Positions 25,682 through 35,644 of a stretch of DNA of 64,000 nucleotides are shown here, one piece after another. Under the pieces are notes generated by a model. The model saw only the letters and a list, made by a program, of their open reading frames with translations, searched no databases and was not told where the DNA came from. The translations under genes and the position numbers were made by a program. The stretch comes from Chryseobacterium sp. ERMR1:04 (GTDB lineage: Bacteria; Bacteroidota; Bacteroidia; Flavobacteriales; Weeksellaceae), in the NCBI RefSeq assembly GCF_001297705.1, contig NZ_LIRF01000007.1, forward strand, positions 248,001-312,000, written 5' to 3'. Each line of letters begins with the position of its first letter. The first letter of the stretch is position 1.

Positions 25682-27091
25682 TTAAAGTACAATTTGAAGA
25701 GACAGTAAAAATTCTCCTTTTCTGTCAAAAATTCTTTTTGAAGCAGTATCATATAGAGGTCTGCTGCTGTATTGGGCTACAATTCTTGCATTTTGACCGT
25801 ATAAAAAAAGATTGGCACCGATGTCGTAATAGCTTCCGCTTTGGTTTAATGCTTTCATATCTTTAAGAGCATAATTAAAGAAGGGTTGCACTTTCACAAT
25901 CTTACTGAATTTTGGAAGGACAAAGCCTATCTGTGAAAACCAAATATTTCCGGTTCCCATTAAAACCCTATTATTTCCTGCGCCTTCCAACGCTCTTTCG
26001 CCTGTGAATCCGGCATCCACAGTTCCGGGATTCATGATTCCGCTTACTCTCAGGTAATTTGGGCCGTAGTTATAGTTGTAGAAAACAGAATAAAGTGTAA
26101 GTCCCATTTCTTTACTTTTATCACCCAGTGGAAGTTCAGAATATACATCTGCTCCAAGAATATTAACATCGTGAGATTCAAAAACATTTTCTGAAGGCTG
26201 AGATTGGGTAGCGTCTTTATTGGTGTAAAAACCGGCTCCTAGGTTCAAAACTTTTTTTGCGGCTAAGTTATTTCCGGCTAAAAATGAGGTGCTGGTCACT
26301 TCTTTATTGAAAAACTGATAATAAGCATATCCTGCATACGATAGTTTTCCACTTTGATTATTATCTACAGCAGGCCCGCCAACACTAGGTTTTGCATTGG
26401 TTGCAAAAGGTTTATTAACACTAAAACGATAATTAACTCTATCAAATTCTCCATGAACAAAAATACCAAGCTGTCTTGAAAACTGATCGGCTATTTCAAT
26501 CGTAGGAAAATTAAAAACAGGAATATCACCTGCAAGCATTTTGGTTGTACTTGTATTGGTCAAACGGCTTACTCCATTCCATGAATGAAGTCCTGCTCCT
26601 ATGTAAAGGTTATTTTTATTGGGTTTTCCTGTCTGAAAATCATTTCTTGGGATAATTGCCAATTCATTATAAGCATCATGAAAAAAGAAAGGTGCTTTTT
26701 TCCCTGCTCCATTACTTCCTGTTCCCGTTCCCCCTCCGGAAATGAAATTTTGATTATTGATTCCCATCTGTAAAAAAACAGAATAAAATGGGGTGAGCTG
26801 ACTTTGAATGGTCAATCTCATTCTTCGTATTCCTACATCGTATGTTTGATCCTGAGGAACACCATTGACTGCCGTTCCCGGATTGTTATCAATACTGCGA
26901 AGCCAGATCTGACTGGAAATACCAAATTTTAACCATTGATCGCCTTTTTTATTCAGGTTGATTTTAAGATCTCCAATATCTAATGGATTTTTTTCAGTTG
27001 GTACTTCTTCTATTTTTTCGACTCTCATGCTGTCTTGGCTATAAGCATATTGTAAGGTCGTAAATGCTAAAATTAGAACTATTTTTTTCAT
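25682..27091 (-). CDS. Outer-membrane porin-like protein
   Basis: 469 residues with a signal peptide (MKKIVLILAFTTLQYAYSQ) and a full-length barrel of alternating strands that ends FLLSLQIVL with hydrophobic C-terminal pattern. An internal Gly-rich loop (GGGTGTGSNGAG near 127) probably faces outside. It resembles the Bacteroidetes porins placed next to MFS transporters. The MFS gene follows by 21 bases and a two-component system precedes by 102, suggesting a signal-responsive uptake unit. Confidence 0.82.
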   Translation of the reverse strand: MKKIVLILAFTTLQYAYSQDSMRVEKIEEVPTEKNPLDIGDLKINLNKKGDQWLKFGISSQIWLRSIDNNPGTAVNGVPQDQTYDVGIRRMRLTIQSQLTPFYSVFLQMGINNQNFISGGGTGTGSNGAGKKAPFFFHDAYNELAIIPRNDFQTGKPNKNNLYIGAGLHSWNGVSRLTNTSTTKMLAGDIPVFNFPTIEIADQFSRQLGIFVHGEFDRVNYRFSVNKPFATNAKPSVGGPAVDNNQSGKLSYAGYAYYQFFNKEVTSTSFLAGNNLAAKKVLNLGAGFYTNKDATQSQPSENVFESHDVNILGADVYSELPLGDKSKEMGLTLYSVFYNYNYGPNYLRVSGIMNPGTVDAGFTGERALEGAGNNRVLMGTGNIWFSQIGFVLPKFSKIVKVQPFFNYALKDMKALNQSGSYYDIGANLFLYGQNARIVAQYSSRPLYDTASKRIFDRKGEFLLSLQIVL

Positions 27092-27193
27092 AGGCGTTTT
27101 TACTTGTGCCTAAACAATACATAAATTCTGAAGAAATTCTGAAGTTTTTAAAGAAAGAGATTTTTGAGCGTTAGTGTTTTGATTTGCAGTGTT

Positions 27194-28459
27194 TTATTTT
27201 GTTAAATTAATTCTTATCGTATGTAATTTACCCTCAAAATGGTATGAAATTTCATAGTCATAAATCTCCAAAATTTTCTTCACGAGCGCCAAACCGATGC
27301 CAATAGAATTTTGATCGGGGTTTCCACGTTTGAATCTTTTGAACAATTCTTCTGTTGGGATTGAAGGTGGATTTCCGGTATTTGAGATCTGAAAAAAATT
27401 CTCTGTAAGGGTGACCAGAATCTTTCCATCTTTAATATTATGTCTTTTGGAGTTATTAATAAGGTTGTTAATAACAATAGAAGCAAGATTTTCATCAAAA
27501 TTAAGATACACATTCTCCTGAATTTCTTTAACTAAACTAAGGTTCTGAATTTCAAAGAGATCTTCAAAATATTGGAGCCGTTCTTTTAGTAATTCAGAGA
27601 AATTAATCCGTTGGGAATCATTTTTTTCAAAGTGTTCTAATTTTGCTAGAAGAATAAGAGATTGATTAATGGATGAAAGCCTGTCTAGCTCATCATTCAT
27701 AGATGAAAGGGTGATCAATTGATTTTCTGAAAGTTCACTGTCCATTAATAATTCTATTTTTCCTTTAATAGAAGCTAATGGAGTTTGCAATTCGTGAGAC
27801 GTATTTTCAGAGAGTTCTTCCAATAGATGATAGTCTTTCTTTGAGCTTTCAGACATTTTCAGGAGAAACTTATTCAATGATTTGAATTCTTCGGTTTCTG
27901 TTTTCATAAGATCCATGGAACGATCGTCCTTTAGGCTAAACTTTTTGATCTCTTCCATTGCATGATAAAAAGGATTAAGAATCTTTTTTGATACCAAAAC
28001 ACTCACAATAATGGTAAGGATGATAAGAAAAACCATAATCCAGGCTACGACCATAATAATACTCATGATAAATTGGTTCTCAATAATCGTGATATACCTT
28101 ATACTCGTAATGGAATATTTCTTTTGATGAATAACAGGGTAGGAGGTTACAGAAATTCGGTTGATATAAGACTGGATGCTTTTATTCCAGGTGTATTTTT
28201 CTTCAATTATTTTTTCCTTGGTAATCTTGGTATCGGGTGGAAGAATTTTAACCTGCGTTTGACGGTGAAATTTAAGATAATCATAAGCAGAATCTTTTTC
28301 AAGCCTATGCGTGATATACGTATTGAGATCTTCCAGTTTTACAATGGCAGAACGCATGGTCGCCCTTTCAAAAGCAAAATACAAAATTGTAAAGCCTGTG
28401 ATGAGGACGAAAAATACCAAAATGGTAAATGCTCTTGCAAAACGGAAGCTTAAATTCAT
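27194..28459 (-). CDS. Sensor histidine kinase
   Basis: 421 residues. Two membrane helices (about 10-30 and 132-157) frame a periplasmic sensing domain of about 100 residues; then comes a HAMP-like linker, the dimerisation helix with phosphorylated His222 in SHELQTPLA, and an ATPase domain with N-box NLINNSKRHN and G-box GIGLALVKKILE. The sensor domain is unrecognised. It lies 70 bases after its response-regulator gene and before the porin-MFS pair, the likely target. Confidence 0.93.
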   Translation of the reverse strand: MNLSFRFARAFTILVFFVLITGFTILYFAFERATMRSAIVKLEDLNTYITHRLEKDSAYDYLKFHRQTQVKILPPDTKITKEKIIEEKYTWNKSIQSYINRISVTSYPVIHQKKYSITSIRYITIIENQFIMSIIMVVAWIMVFLIILTIIVSVLVSKKILNPFYHAMEEIKKFSLKDDRSMDLMKTETEEFKSLNKFLLKMSESSKKDYHLLEELSENTSHELQTPLASIKGKIELLMDSELSENQLITLSSMNDELDRLSSINQSLILLAKLEHFEKNDSQRINFSELLKERLQYFEDLFEIQNLSLVKEIQENVYLNFDENLASIVINNLINNSKRHNIKDGKILVTLTENFFQISNTGNPPSIPTEELFKRFKRGNPDQNSIGIGLALVKKILEIYDYEISYHFEGKLHTIRINLTK

Positions 28460-28529
28460 TTTAAAGATACTAGATTTTAGAGATAAGATAGCAGATTAGT
28501 ATTTTCAGTTTACATAGGAAATATACTTT

Positions 28530-29207
28530 CTATTTGTCGATCCATTTATACCCCAATCCGTAGACGGTTTGCAGATAATCTTTTCCACCTCCGTCTATTA
28601 TTTTCTTTCTTAAATTTTTAAGGTGTTGATATACAAAATCTACATTATCAATACTATAGGTGTAATCTCCCCAAAGATGACTTGCGATGGCTTGTTTAGA
28701 AAGCATCCTGTTTTGATTATTAATAAAATAAATCAGAATGTTGAGCTCTTTTTTGGTGAGATTTAGCAACTTATCATTGATTCTACATTCTTTAGACTGC
28801 AGATCAATTGTAATTTCATTAAAACTCAGGATGCGGTTGGCTTCCGGTGTTTTTCTTCTTACCACCGCCTTAATTCTTGAATGAAGCTCGGGCAGAGAAA
28901 ATGGTTTTGTGATATAATCATCTGCGCCATCATCTAATCCTGCTAATTTTGTGTCTAAAGAATTTTTTGCAGAAACAATAATTACGCTGGCTGATGGAGA
29001 ATCTTTTTTGATCTGTTGTAAAATCTCTAAGCCATTTCCGTCGGGCAGCATAAGGTCTAGAAGAATACAGTCATATTCAAAAAGTTCAATCTTTTCTAAA
29101 GCTTCTTGCGTATTAGAAGCCACCTCACAAACGTAATCTTCTTTCTTTAGATAGTCTGTAATATTGGTTGCAAGATCTTTATGGTCTTCTATGATAAGGA
29201 TTTTCAT
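28530..29207 (-). CDS. OmpR/PhoB-family response regulator
   Basis: 225 residues: a receiver domain with acidic pocket IEDH (8-9), phosphorylated Asp51 in LLDLMLPDGNG, Lys in TKPFSLPELHSR, and a C-terminal winged helix with the trans-activation loop ending VYGLGYKW. It is the first gene of a same-strand run: regulator, kinase, porin, MFS. The spacing suggests autoregulation plus control of the transport genes, which is inferred. Confidence 0.95.
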   Translation of the reverse strand: MKILIIEDHKDLATNITDYLKKEDYVCEVASNTQEALEKIELFEYDCILLDLMLPDGNGLEILQQIKKDSPSASVIIVSAKNSLDTKLAGLDDGADDYITKPFSLPELHSRIKAVVRRKTPEANRILSFNEITIDLQSKECRINDKLLNLTKKELNILIYFINNQNRMLSKQAIASHLWGDYTYSIDNVDFVYQHLKNLRKKIIDGGGKDYLQTVYGLGYKWIDK

Positions 29208-29284
29208 ATCAAATTATTAATCCGAATATAGGATATTCTTTTTAAAGATATAAAAATCTGCTCAGGAATGTTTACTGTAATTTT

Positions 29285-30037
29285 TTAAAATCTATACCCT
29301 AAAGACAATCCGCTTCTGAAACCGGCCCAAGGTCCGTCTACTTTTATTTTGGCGCCTCTTTCATTGGTTTCTACGGTGTAATCTACAAATGGAATATCTA
29401 AATTTTCAATTTCTTTTTTTAGCTGGGCCTGCATTTCTGGAGTTAGGATATAGTCACTTGTAAGAATGAAATCACCTTTTCCGCTTCCATAATGGCCTCC
29501 TGCAATCCAGAAATCTAAAACTAAGCTTTCACTTTTATTAAGGAAAAACTGAGCGCCCACCATAACACCTCCGCTGTTTCCGTTGGTGCTTCCTGATCCT
29601 TTAAGAGGAATTTGAAAAGTTACAGCATTGGCAGCGTTATAATCATAATAAAAATCGAAAGTATTGGAAGTTACTTTTGAATATCTATAATAGGGGGCAA
29701 TATAAAATCCCTTTCCAAAGCCTTTTCCGATATAAAAACGCGGCTCTATGGTAAAATTGGTTGCTTTTACTCTTAGATTTTGAAATCTCTTTTCATCTTC
29801 ATCATTTAAAAATGAATTGATGAAAGGAACTTTTCCCTCAGGCATGGTTCCAAAACCTACATTAATGGAAAACCATTGGTTAATTGATCTTTCATAAGAC
29901 AAATTAATGTTTCTGAACACATATCCTGTAACGTTGGTTTTAATGATATTCATTTTGTCTGAAGAAACAGGGCCAGATTCTTGTGCCTCCACTTTCGAAA
30001 GAAGAAAACAAAGAATAACGATGAGGTATTTTTTCAT
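29285..30037 (-). CDS. Small outer-membrane barrel, DUF3575-like
   Basis: 250 residues with a signal peptide and eight or so amphipathic strands, ending FRSGLSLGYRF with terminal Phe. The segment NIIKTNVTGYVFRNINLSYER fits DUF3575, a family of small outer-membrane proteins of unknown role. It stands 77 bases upstream of the response regulator on the same strand; whether they share a transcript is unclear. Confidence 0.7.
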   Translation of the reverse strand: MKKYLIVILCFLLSKVEAQESGPVSSDKMNIIKTNVTGYVFRNINLSYERSINQWFSINVGFGTMPEGKVPFINSFLNDEDEKRFQNLRVKATNFTIEPRFYIGKGFGKGFYIAPYYRYSKVTSNTFDFYYDYNAANAVTFQIPLKGSGSTNGNSGGVMVGAQFFLNKSESLVLDFWIAGGHYGSGKGDFILTSDYILTPEMQAQLKKEIENLDIPFVDYTVETNERGAKIKVDGPWAGFRSGLSLGYRF

Positions 30038-30285
30038 GACTTTATATTTTGATTATACATTCCGTGAGTTGGTGTATGGAAACGGAAGCAAAAAGCGAGC
30101 AAGAAATCAATAAATGGTGAATTTAATTTTCTATTTTGATTAAAATTAATAACTTAATATTAATTATTAAAATAAAATTTACACAGAAGTTATTTTTTTC
30201 TTCTTTACAATTAAAAAAAAATTAAGTTTGTGATGTAACAAATTGCGGTTGTCAACTGTCTTATGTATGTTATTTAGATTTATTT

Positions 30286-32373
30286 ATGAGAAAAGCTATA
30301 TGTTCTGTACTTTTCCTTTGTGGAGTTTTTGTATTCTCACAGGAAAATGTAAAAAATGATACCATAAACGATACAAAAACGGGAGAGATTCAGGAAGTGA
30401 TTTTAAAAGCCCAACGTAAAAAACAATTTGCGGATAAGGCTGTTTATACATTTGATAAAGAGGCTCTGGAGAAAGCCCGTTATGCAAAAGATCTCCTCAA
30501 AACATTACCGGAATTACAGCTTGATCCTATTTCCAATACGCTTAAAAGCATCAAAGGAGGAACTACCTTATTTTTGATCAACGGAATTGAAGCTACGGAT
30601 ATGCAGATCCGAAGCGTTCAGCCAAGTGAAGTTATTAAAGTAGAATATTATGATATTCCGCCAGCAAGATGGGCCGCCAGAGCAGATACTGTGATTAACC
30701 TCTTGACCCGTTCTGCAGAAACAGGATATGTTTTCGGTGCTGATCTTACGAGTGCTTTTACCACAGGCTTTGTAAACGGTTCGGCGTATGCAAATTATAC
30801 CAAAGGAAAAAATAATTTCGGGCTGGAATATTCTATCAATCTTAGGGATTATGATGATAGAAGAGTTCAGAGTATTTATGATTATCAGTTGGGAGGAGAG
30901 CATTATCGTTCGGATGAAAACAAAAAAGACCATTTTGGATATACCTTTCAAAACATAGCCTTACGTTACACGCGTCAGGTTCCCGATAATTATGCTTTTC
31001 AGGCAAAACTGAATATGGATATTTTCAACAGTTTTGTAAATGGTAGCGGAGGAAGTATTTTTACAAAAGATAATTTTTCGGAGGAACATCAAATACTTAA
31101 AAATGGTAGTACAGAATATGTAACGCCCACATTAGATCTATATTTTTCAAAGAATATAAGTAAAAAAGATGAGTTGAGTTTAAATGTTGTTGCTAATAGT
31201 TTTACAACCAACACTTCCGAGTTTGCTAAAGAATGGATTGTTTCTTCAGGGCAATCTGTTTTTGATAATGATATGAATCTTAAGGCTAGGCAAACCGGAG
31301 TGGTAGGAGAGTTGGCTTATACTCATGATTTTGATGCAGGTAAACTTTCATCAGGATATCGTGTTTCTAATACTTCTATATCTAATGATTTGGAGAATTT
31401 ATCGGGTCTTTCGGAATACAGTGTTAATTATCTGGAGCAGTATGTGTATTCTGAATTTGCCGGAAAAATAAAGAAATTCAGTTATCGTATAGGCGCAGGG
31501 CTAATGAATATTCATAATAAAAGTGCCGAAAATACTTTTGATGAATGGTCTTTTGTTCCAAAGCTTGTTTTGGGATATCAGCTGAAAAATAATCAAAGTC
31601 TTCGTTTTACAAGCAGTTATAAACCGAAAAGTCCGGGAAGTTCAGCTTTAAGTAGCAATGTCGTTCAGTTGGCACCGAATATTGTACAGCGTGGAAATCC
31701 TTTTCTTACTTCTCAGCAGACGTTTGGAAATAATTTGATCTATTCTTTTAATAATAAACATTTCGATTTTAATGCGAATCTTTTTTACTGGAATACGCAG
31801 CGTACGATCAATCAATTCTATGTTTTAGATGAGGTGTTAGGTAATTATGCTCTTACGTATGAAAATGCAAAAAGTTCTCAACAGTATGGTGTTCAGTTAA
31901 CAGGTTCTTATAAACCTTTTGGAAGCAGCCTTCTTGTTATAAAAGCAGTGATTGCCCCTGCATCAGAAACTGTGAGAACAAGCAGTGGCGCTTTGATTAA
32001 GAATAATTATATAGGAAATAATTTTGTAGTATCATCTGAGTATAAATCATTTTCGATGCAGTATCAGATCAATATTCCGGTGTATACATTGAGTGGAGCA
32101 TTTCTCAACCTTAATGAGAATCAGAACCATGTATTTGTAAGTTATAAAAAGAAAGAATGGACGTTGTCAACAGGTATGTACTGGATCGGGATGCCTTCCC
32201 AATATAAAACAAAAAGTTTACAAGAAAGTTTGGTTAATTATTCACGAGTAGGACAAATCATGAATAATAAATCAATGTTTGTTCTAGGAATAAGCTATGA
32301 TTTCTCAAAAGGTAAAAAAACAGATTTAGAAAAGAAACTAAATAACTCAACAGCACCGGCTGCTACTTTTTAA
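30286..32373 (+). CDS. TonB-dependent-receptor-like outer-membrane protein
   Basis: A 695-residue exported protein. After the signal peptide comes a short TonB-box-like region (EIQEVILKAQRKK), a plug domain with KDLLKTLPELQLDP, KGGTTLFLINGIEATD and VEYYDIPPARW, and a long barrel ending in FVLGISYDFSKG and a charged tail. Unlike SusC-type receptors it lacks the N-terminal carboxypeptidase-like domain, and it belongs to the outer-membrane beta-barrel (OMP_b-brl_3) set. The ligand is unknown. No SusD-like partner is next to it. A -7 candidate TAAGTTTG is at 30223-30230. Confidence 0.85.
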   Translation: MRKAICSVLFLCGVFVFSQENVKNDTINDTKTGEIQEVILKAQRKKQFADKAVYTFDKEALEKARYAKDLLKTLPELQLDPISNTLKSIKGGTTLFLINGIEATDMQIRSVQPSEVIKVEYYDIPPARWAARADTVINLLTRSAETGYVFGADLTSAFTTGFVNGSAYANYTKGKNNFGLEYSINLRDYDDRRVQSIYDYQLGGEHYRSDENKKDHFGYTFQNIALRYTRQVPDNYAFQAKLNMDIFNSFVNGSGGSIFTKDNFSEEHQILKNGSTEYVTPTLDLYFSKNISKKDELSLNVVANSFTTNTSEFAKEWIVSSGQSVFDNDMNLKARQTGVVGELAYTHDFDAGKLSSGYRVSNTSISNDLENLSGLSEYSVNYLEQYVYSEFAGKIKKFSYRIGAGLMNIHNKSAENTFDEWSFVPKLVLGYQLKNNQSLRFTSSYKPKSPGSSALSSNVVQLAPNIVQRGNPFLTSQQTFGNNLIYSFNNKHFDFNANLFYWNTQRTINQFYVLDEVLGNYALTYENAKSSQQYGVQLTGSYKPFGSSLLVIKAVIAPASETVRTSSGALIKNNYIGNNFVVSSEYKSFSMQYQINIPVYTLSGAFLNLNENQNHVFVSYKKKEWTLSTGMYWIGMPSQYKTKSLQESLVNYSRVGQIMNNKSMFVLGISYDFSKGKKTDLEKKLNNSTAPAATF

Positions 32374-32395
32374 ATTGAGTTTAAACTTAAATGAA

Positions 32396-32426
32396 AAATC
32401 CGCTCAGAATATTTCTGAGCGGATTT
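32396..32426 (+). terminator. Terminator after the TonB-receptor-like gene
   Basis: AAATCCGCTCAGAA and its complement TTCTGAGCGGATTT enclose a short AT loop, 22 bases after the stop. T-rich sequence follows. Confidence 0.8.
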
Positions 32427-32801
32427 ACTTTTTGGATATATGGTATTATTCAACGAAAGGTTTTGTGCTATTGAAGAAATATCTGCGCATTCAAAACATA
32501 AATAGTATGATAGAAAAGTAGTACTCAGTAACATTTGACTTTGATTTATAGGAAGAAAATAAATTTATAAAATAATTAAATAAAATTTTAATACGACATG
32601 TTCTGTCGCCATGCGTCAATATCTTTGTATTAGAGATAAGATAAAGACGTATAGAAAGTTAAAGCATAATATTTTATTTTTTGAAGCTAGAATTAAGGAT
32701 AGTGTATTGAGATTCAATTAATTAAAATTATTCGTTTTAAATTAATAATACTTTTTTATTTTTTTAAAAATAACTCTTATTTTTGTGAAATTTTTTAAAT
32801 T
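32427..32801. other. Upstream region of the BspA-like gene
   Basis: No gene. Two -7 matches are present: TATCTTTG at 32620-32627, preceded by the short inverted repeat CGACA-N5-TGTCG, and TATTTTTG at 32778-32785 close to the ATG. The rest is AT-rich filler. A long regulated leader is possible but unproven. Confidence 0.4.
32778..32785 (+). promoter_or_regulatory. -7 box of the BspA-like gene
   Basis: TATTTTTG matches TAnnTTTG, 16 bases before the ATG at 32802. The short leader is normal for this group. Confidence 0.45.
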
Positions 32802-34301
32802 ATGTATAAAAAACAATTAATAACCATTTTTCTTTTCTTATTTTTCACGTCTTATGCACAGACTGAATTTATTACTTTGTGGAAACCTAATGTAGCTGGT
32901 ACAATAGATAATGCCATATCTTTTGGTGGTACCGGGACTAGTTACACGATTAATTGGGAAGAAGTAGGATATCCTCATCATAATGGAGTTCTTAGCTCTG
33001 TTACATCCGATAGCAGCACCCCGACGATTATTTCTTTTGGGACTTCTTTAAATACCAATCCTATTCAGGCAACTTACAAATTAAAGGTTTCCAATGGTAG
33101 CGGATTATTTTATGGATTTAAAGCCAGTACAGACTTTATTAATGCGAATGCTAATCCGGAAATTATCGAGGTGAGCCAATGGGGAGAAATTCTTTGGCTT
33201 CAGCAGTTCAGTCAGGGGTTTGCAGGCTGTCCCAATCTTAATGTAACGGCTACAGACGTTCCTAATTTAACGCAACAGACCAATTTATCGCAAATGTTTT
33301 TTAATTGTTCATCTTTAGTCGGCAACAGTTCATTTTCTAATTGGAATACAAGCACTATTACCAATATGTATGGGATGTTTAGCAGGGCTTCATTATTTAA
33401 TCAAAATATTGGTAATTGGAACACGGCTAATGTGAAAAACTTTAGCAGTATGTTTAATTTCGCGACTGCTTTTAATCAGAATCTTTCGGCTTGGGTTACA
33501 ACATCCGGAACCGATTTCTCTGCAATGTTCAAAGATGCAACAGCTTTTAATCAGCCATTAAATTCATGGAATACTTCAAATGGTACTAACTTTCGCTATG
33601 TATTTGCCAACGCTAGTTCTTTTAATCAGCCGCTTAATAACTGGAATACAGGTAAAGTTACAGATTTTGAGTATATGTTTGAAAATGCCATATCGTTCAA
33701 TCAACCGATTGGAAACTGGGATGTTAGTAAAGTTACTTATAATGCCGGTTTTAATATGTTTAATGGTGCCTCTAGTTTTGATCAGGATATTTCTACTTGG
33801 AACATAAAACTTCAAAACTTCAGTGGAAACTCTATATTTTTTGGATTAAAAAATGCTGGTTTATCATGTGTTAATTATAACAAATTTCTAATAGCGCTAA
33901 GTAATAACCCGACATGGGCAAACTCAACAGTAACAGCTGGAACGATAAATGTAACCGGATTAATTTACTCTACGCCACAAGCCATTATGGCAAGAGCTCA
34001 ATTGGTAAACAAAGGATTTAATATTACTGGAGATACTTATAATGCAAGTTGCAGCGCAAGTTTATCAACTTCAGAAACTTCAGAAAAATCAAAAACTTCG
34101 GCTTATCCAAATCCAACAACAGGAGTCATAAACGTTGAATCTACAGCCAACGAAACAGCTTATTTATATGACAGCACAGGAAGAATCATTAAAAATGTGA
34201 CTTTAAGTAAAGGAAATAATAGTATTGATCTTACTGAATTTCCATCAGGGAATTATCTGTTAAGAGGTAATACAACTTTTGCTAAAATAATGAAGAAATA
34301 G
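32802..34301 (+). CDS. BspA-like DUF285 surface protein with T9SS sorting domain
   Basis: 499 residues: signal peptide, then at least six repeats of about 25 residues of the DUF285/BspA type (SFNQPLNNWNTGKVTDFEYMF and variants, about 170-345), and a C-terminal type IX sorting domain (AYPNPTTGVINVES ... FPSGNYLLRG). It should be exported by the T9SS to the surface or medium. BspA-like repeats are used for adhesion or carbohydrate-linked binding. DUF285 repeats were first noted in mycoplasma lipoproteins and spread widely, so transfer is plausible. Confidence 0.9.
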   Translation: MYKKQLITIFLFLFFTSYAQTEFITLWKPNVAGTIDNAISFGGTGTSYTINWEEVGYPHHNGVLSSVTSDSSTPTIISFGTSLNTNPIQATYKLKVSNGSGLFYGFKASTDFINANANPEIIEVSQWGEILWLQQFSQGFAGCPNLNVTATDVPNLTQQTNLSQMFFNCSSLVGNSSFSNWNTSTITNMYGMFSRASLFNQNIGNWNTANVKNFSSMFNFATAFNQNLSAWVTTSGTDFSAMFKDATAFNQPLNSWNTSNGTNFRYVFANASSFNQPLNNWNTGKVTDFEYMFENAISFNQPIGNWDVSKVTYNAGFNMFNGASSFDQDISTWNIKLQNFSGNSIFFGLKNAGLSCVNYNKFLIALSNNPTWANSTVTAGTINVTGLIYSTPQAIMARAQLVNKGFNITGDTYNASCSASLSTSETSEKSKTSAYPNPTTGVINVESTANETAYLYDSTGRIIKNVTLSKGNNSIDLTEFPSGNYLLRGNTTFAKIMKK

Positions 34302-34340
34302 ACTTCTTTTAATTCAGAAATAGGTCTACTTGTATAAAGT

Positions 34341-34376
34341 AAGCTCCAAAGTCTACCGACTTTGGAGCTTTTTTGT
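34341..34376 (+). terminator. Terminator between convergent T9SS genes
   Basis: AAGCTCCAAAGTC, loop TACC, then GACTTTGGAGCTT and a T tract: a perfect 13-bp stem. It lies 39 bases after the BspA-like stop. Confidence 0.85.
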
Positions 34377-34425
34377 TATGATGAATGCTGTGGTTATATC
34401 GTTCAATTATAAATCATTAAAACTT

Positions 34426-35415
34426 TTATTTTTTAATAAACTTCACGGTTTCTGTCTTTGCATCTTTTCCGGAAGCTTGTATGAAGTAATTGGCTGTAGG
34501 AAGTTCAGAGATCTGCACTTTTCCAGATTTTAGATCCGATGTTTTTATCAGTTTTCCGTCCAGACTATAGATAGAAACGGTTGAATAATTTCCTGTTTCT
34601 CCTTTTAATTCAATAAAATTCTGTGCTGGATTAGGATATATTTTAAGAGCTTCTTTTTTAACTGTATGATCATTTACGGCTAGGAAAGCTTCATTTAAAG
34701 CCTGCGCGCCTACCGTAGTTTGATTAATGCTTAAAAGTGGTACGTTTATATTGGCAGTTGTTGAAGAAAGTAAAGGGAATTTATGAGAATTGTCATAATA
34801 AGTATAAGCGGTATTAGTAACTGTTCCTACAGGAACCGGAACTCCTGCTACAGACAGATTAAAATTCTGAACAGATTTAATTCTTAATACATTGGTATAG
34901 GTCTTTGCTCCTACGATTAATGTTCCACTTGCATCGGCAGAAATATTGATTGTTCCGCTAAATGTTCCGGAGGCTGCGGTGGAAGTAAATGTTCCGGATG
35001 CCGTATCAGTTTCTGAATATCCAAAAGAAGCAGGATAAGAAATAAATGTTCCGTTATTTGTCGTGAAATTCAATGTGGCATCTGGCGTAATAAGACCCGT
35101 GATTTCCAATTTAGAAGCCGTTGCTTTATAGTATATCGTATTGCTGCCATTGACCATTTTAATTGTTGTTCCCGGATAGGTACCAATTTCACCAGAAGTG
35201 GGTGCTGAATAATTAGCCGACGCAGCCGAACCTTGTGTTAAGCTACCGTTAGAAAACGTAGCACTTGAACCTAGTGCAGAATTATCTACCGTTCCGATTA
35301 CATTATAATTGTTTACAAAATCACCTACGATAGGGTCATTAAATGCTTTGGTAATGGTAGTTTGTGCTGAACATACGCCAAAGCTTGCCAACAAAAAAAG
35401 TACAGATATTTTCAT
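34426..35415 (-). CDS. T9SS cargo protein, Ser/Thr-rich, unknown role
   Basis: 329 residues: signal peptide MKISVLFLLASFGVCSAQ, a Ser/Thr/Gly/Ala-rich beta domain (about 20-245) and a T9SS type A sorting domain (IYPNPAQNFIELKG ... LPTANYFIQASG). It is exported and probably anchored or released at the surface. The central domain has no motif I recognise. It faces the BspA-like gene across a terminator and shares no operon with ribB. Confidence 0.85.
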   Translation of the reverse strand: MKISVLFLLASFGVCSAQTTITKAFNDPIVGDFVNNYNVIGTVDNSALGSSATFSNGSLTQGSAASANYSAPTSGEIGTYPGTTIKMVNGSNTIYYKATASKLEITGLITPDATLNFTTNNGTFISYPASFGYSETDTASGTFTSTAASGTFSGTINISADASGTLIVGAKTYTNVLRIKSVQNFNLSVAGVPVPVGTVTNTAYTYYDNSHKFPLLSSTTANINVPLLSINQTTVGAQALNEAFLAVNDHTVKKEALKIYPNPAQNFIELKGETGNYSTVSIYSLDGKLIKTSDLKSGKVQISELPTANYFIQASGKDAKTETVKFIKK

Positions 35416-35591
35416 AGTTAAAAATTTCTTTAAAGATAATTAAAAAGACCTATTGGAAATGTATTTTATTTTACGATAACTATCTTTTAATGAAATATTT
35501 AAAAGATAATCTAGTCGTGAGTTTAAATTATATTATCTAGGGTGTTGACTCAAATCTTTAAATGTAATGTCAGGCAATTCAACAATAAAAA

Positions 35592-35616
35592 TCCGCTCAA
35601 GCAAAACTCAAGCGGA
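35592..35616 (-). terminator. Terminator after ribB
   Basis: TCCGCT and AGCGGA arms (35592-35597 and 35611-35616) around a 13-base loop, followed on the minus strand by TTTTTATT. The stem is short, so the call is moderate. Confidence 0.5.
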
Positions 35617-35644
35617 AATTTTCTGTGCGTTATCTATTTAAAAT

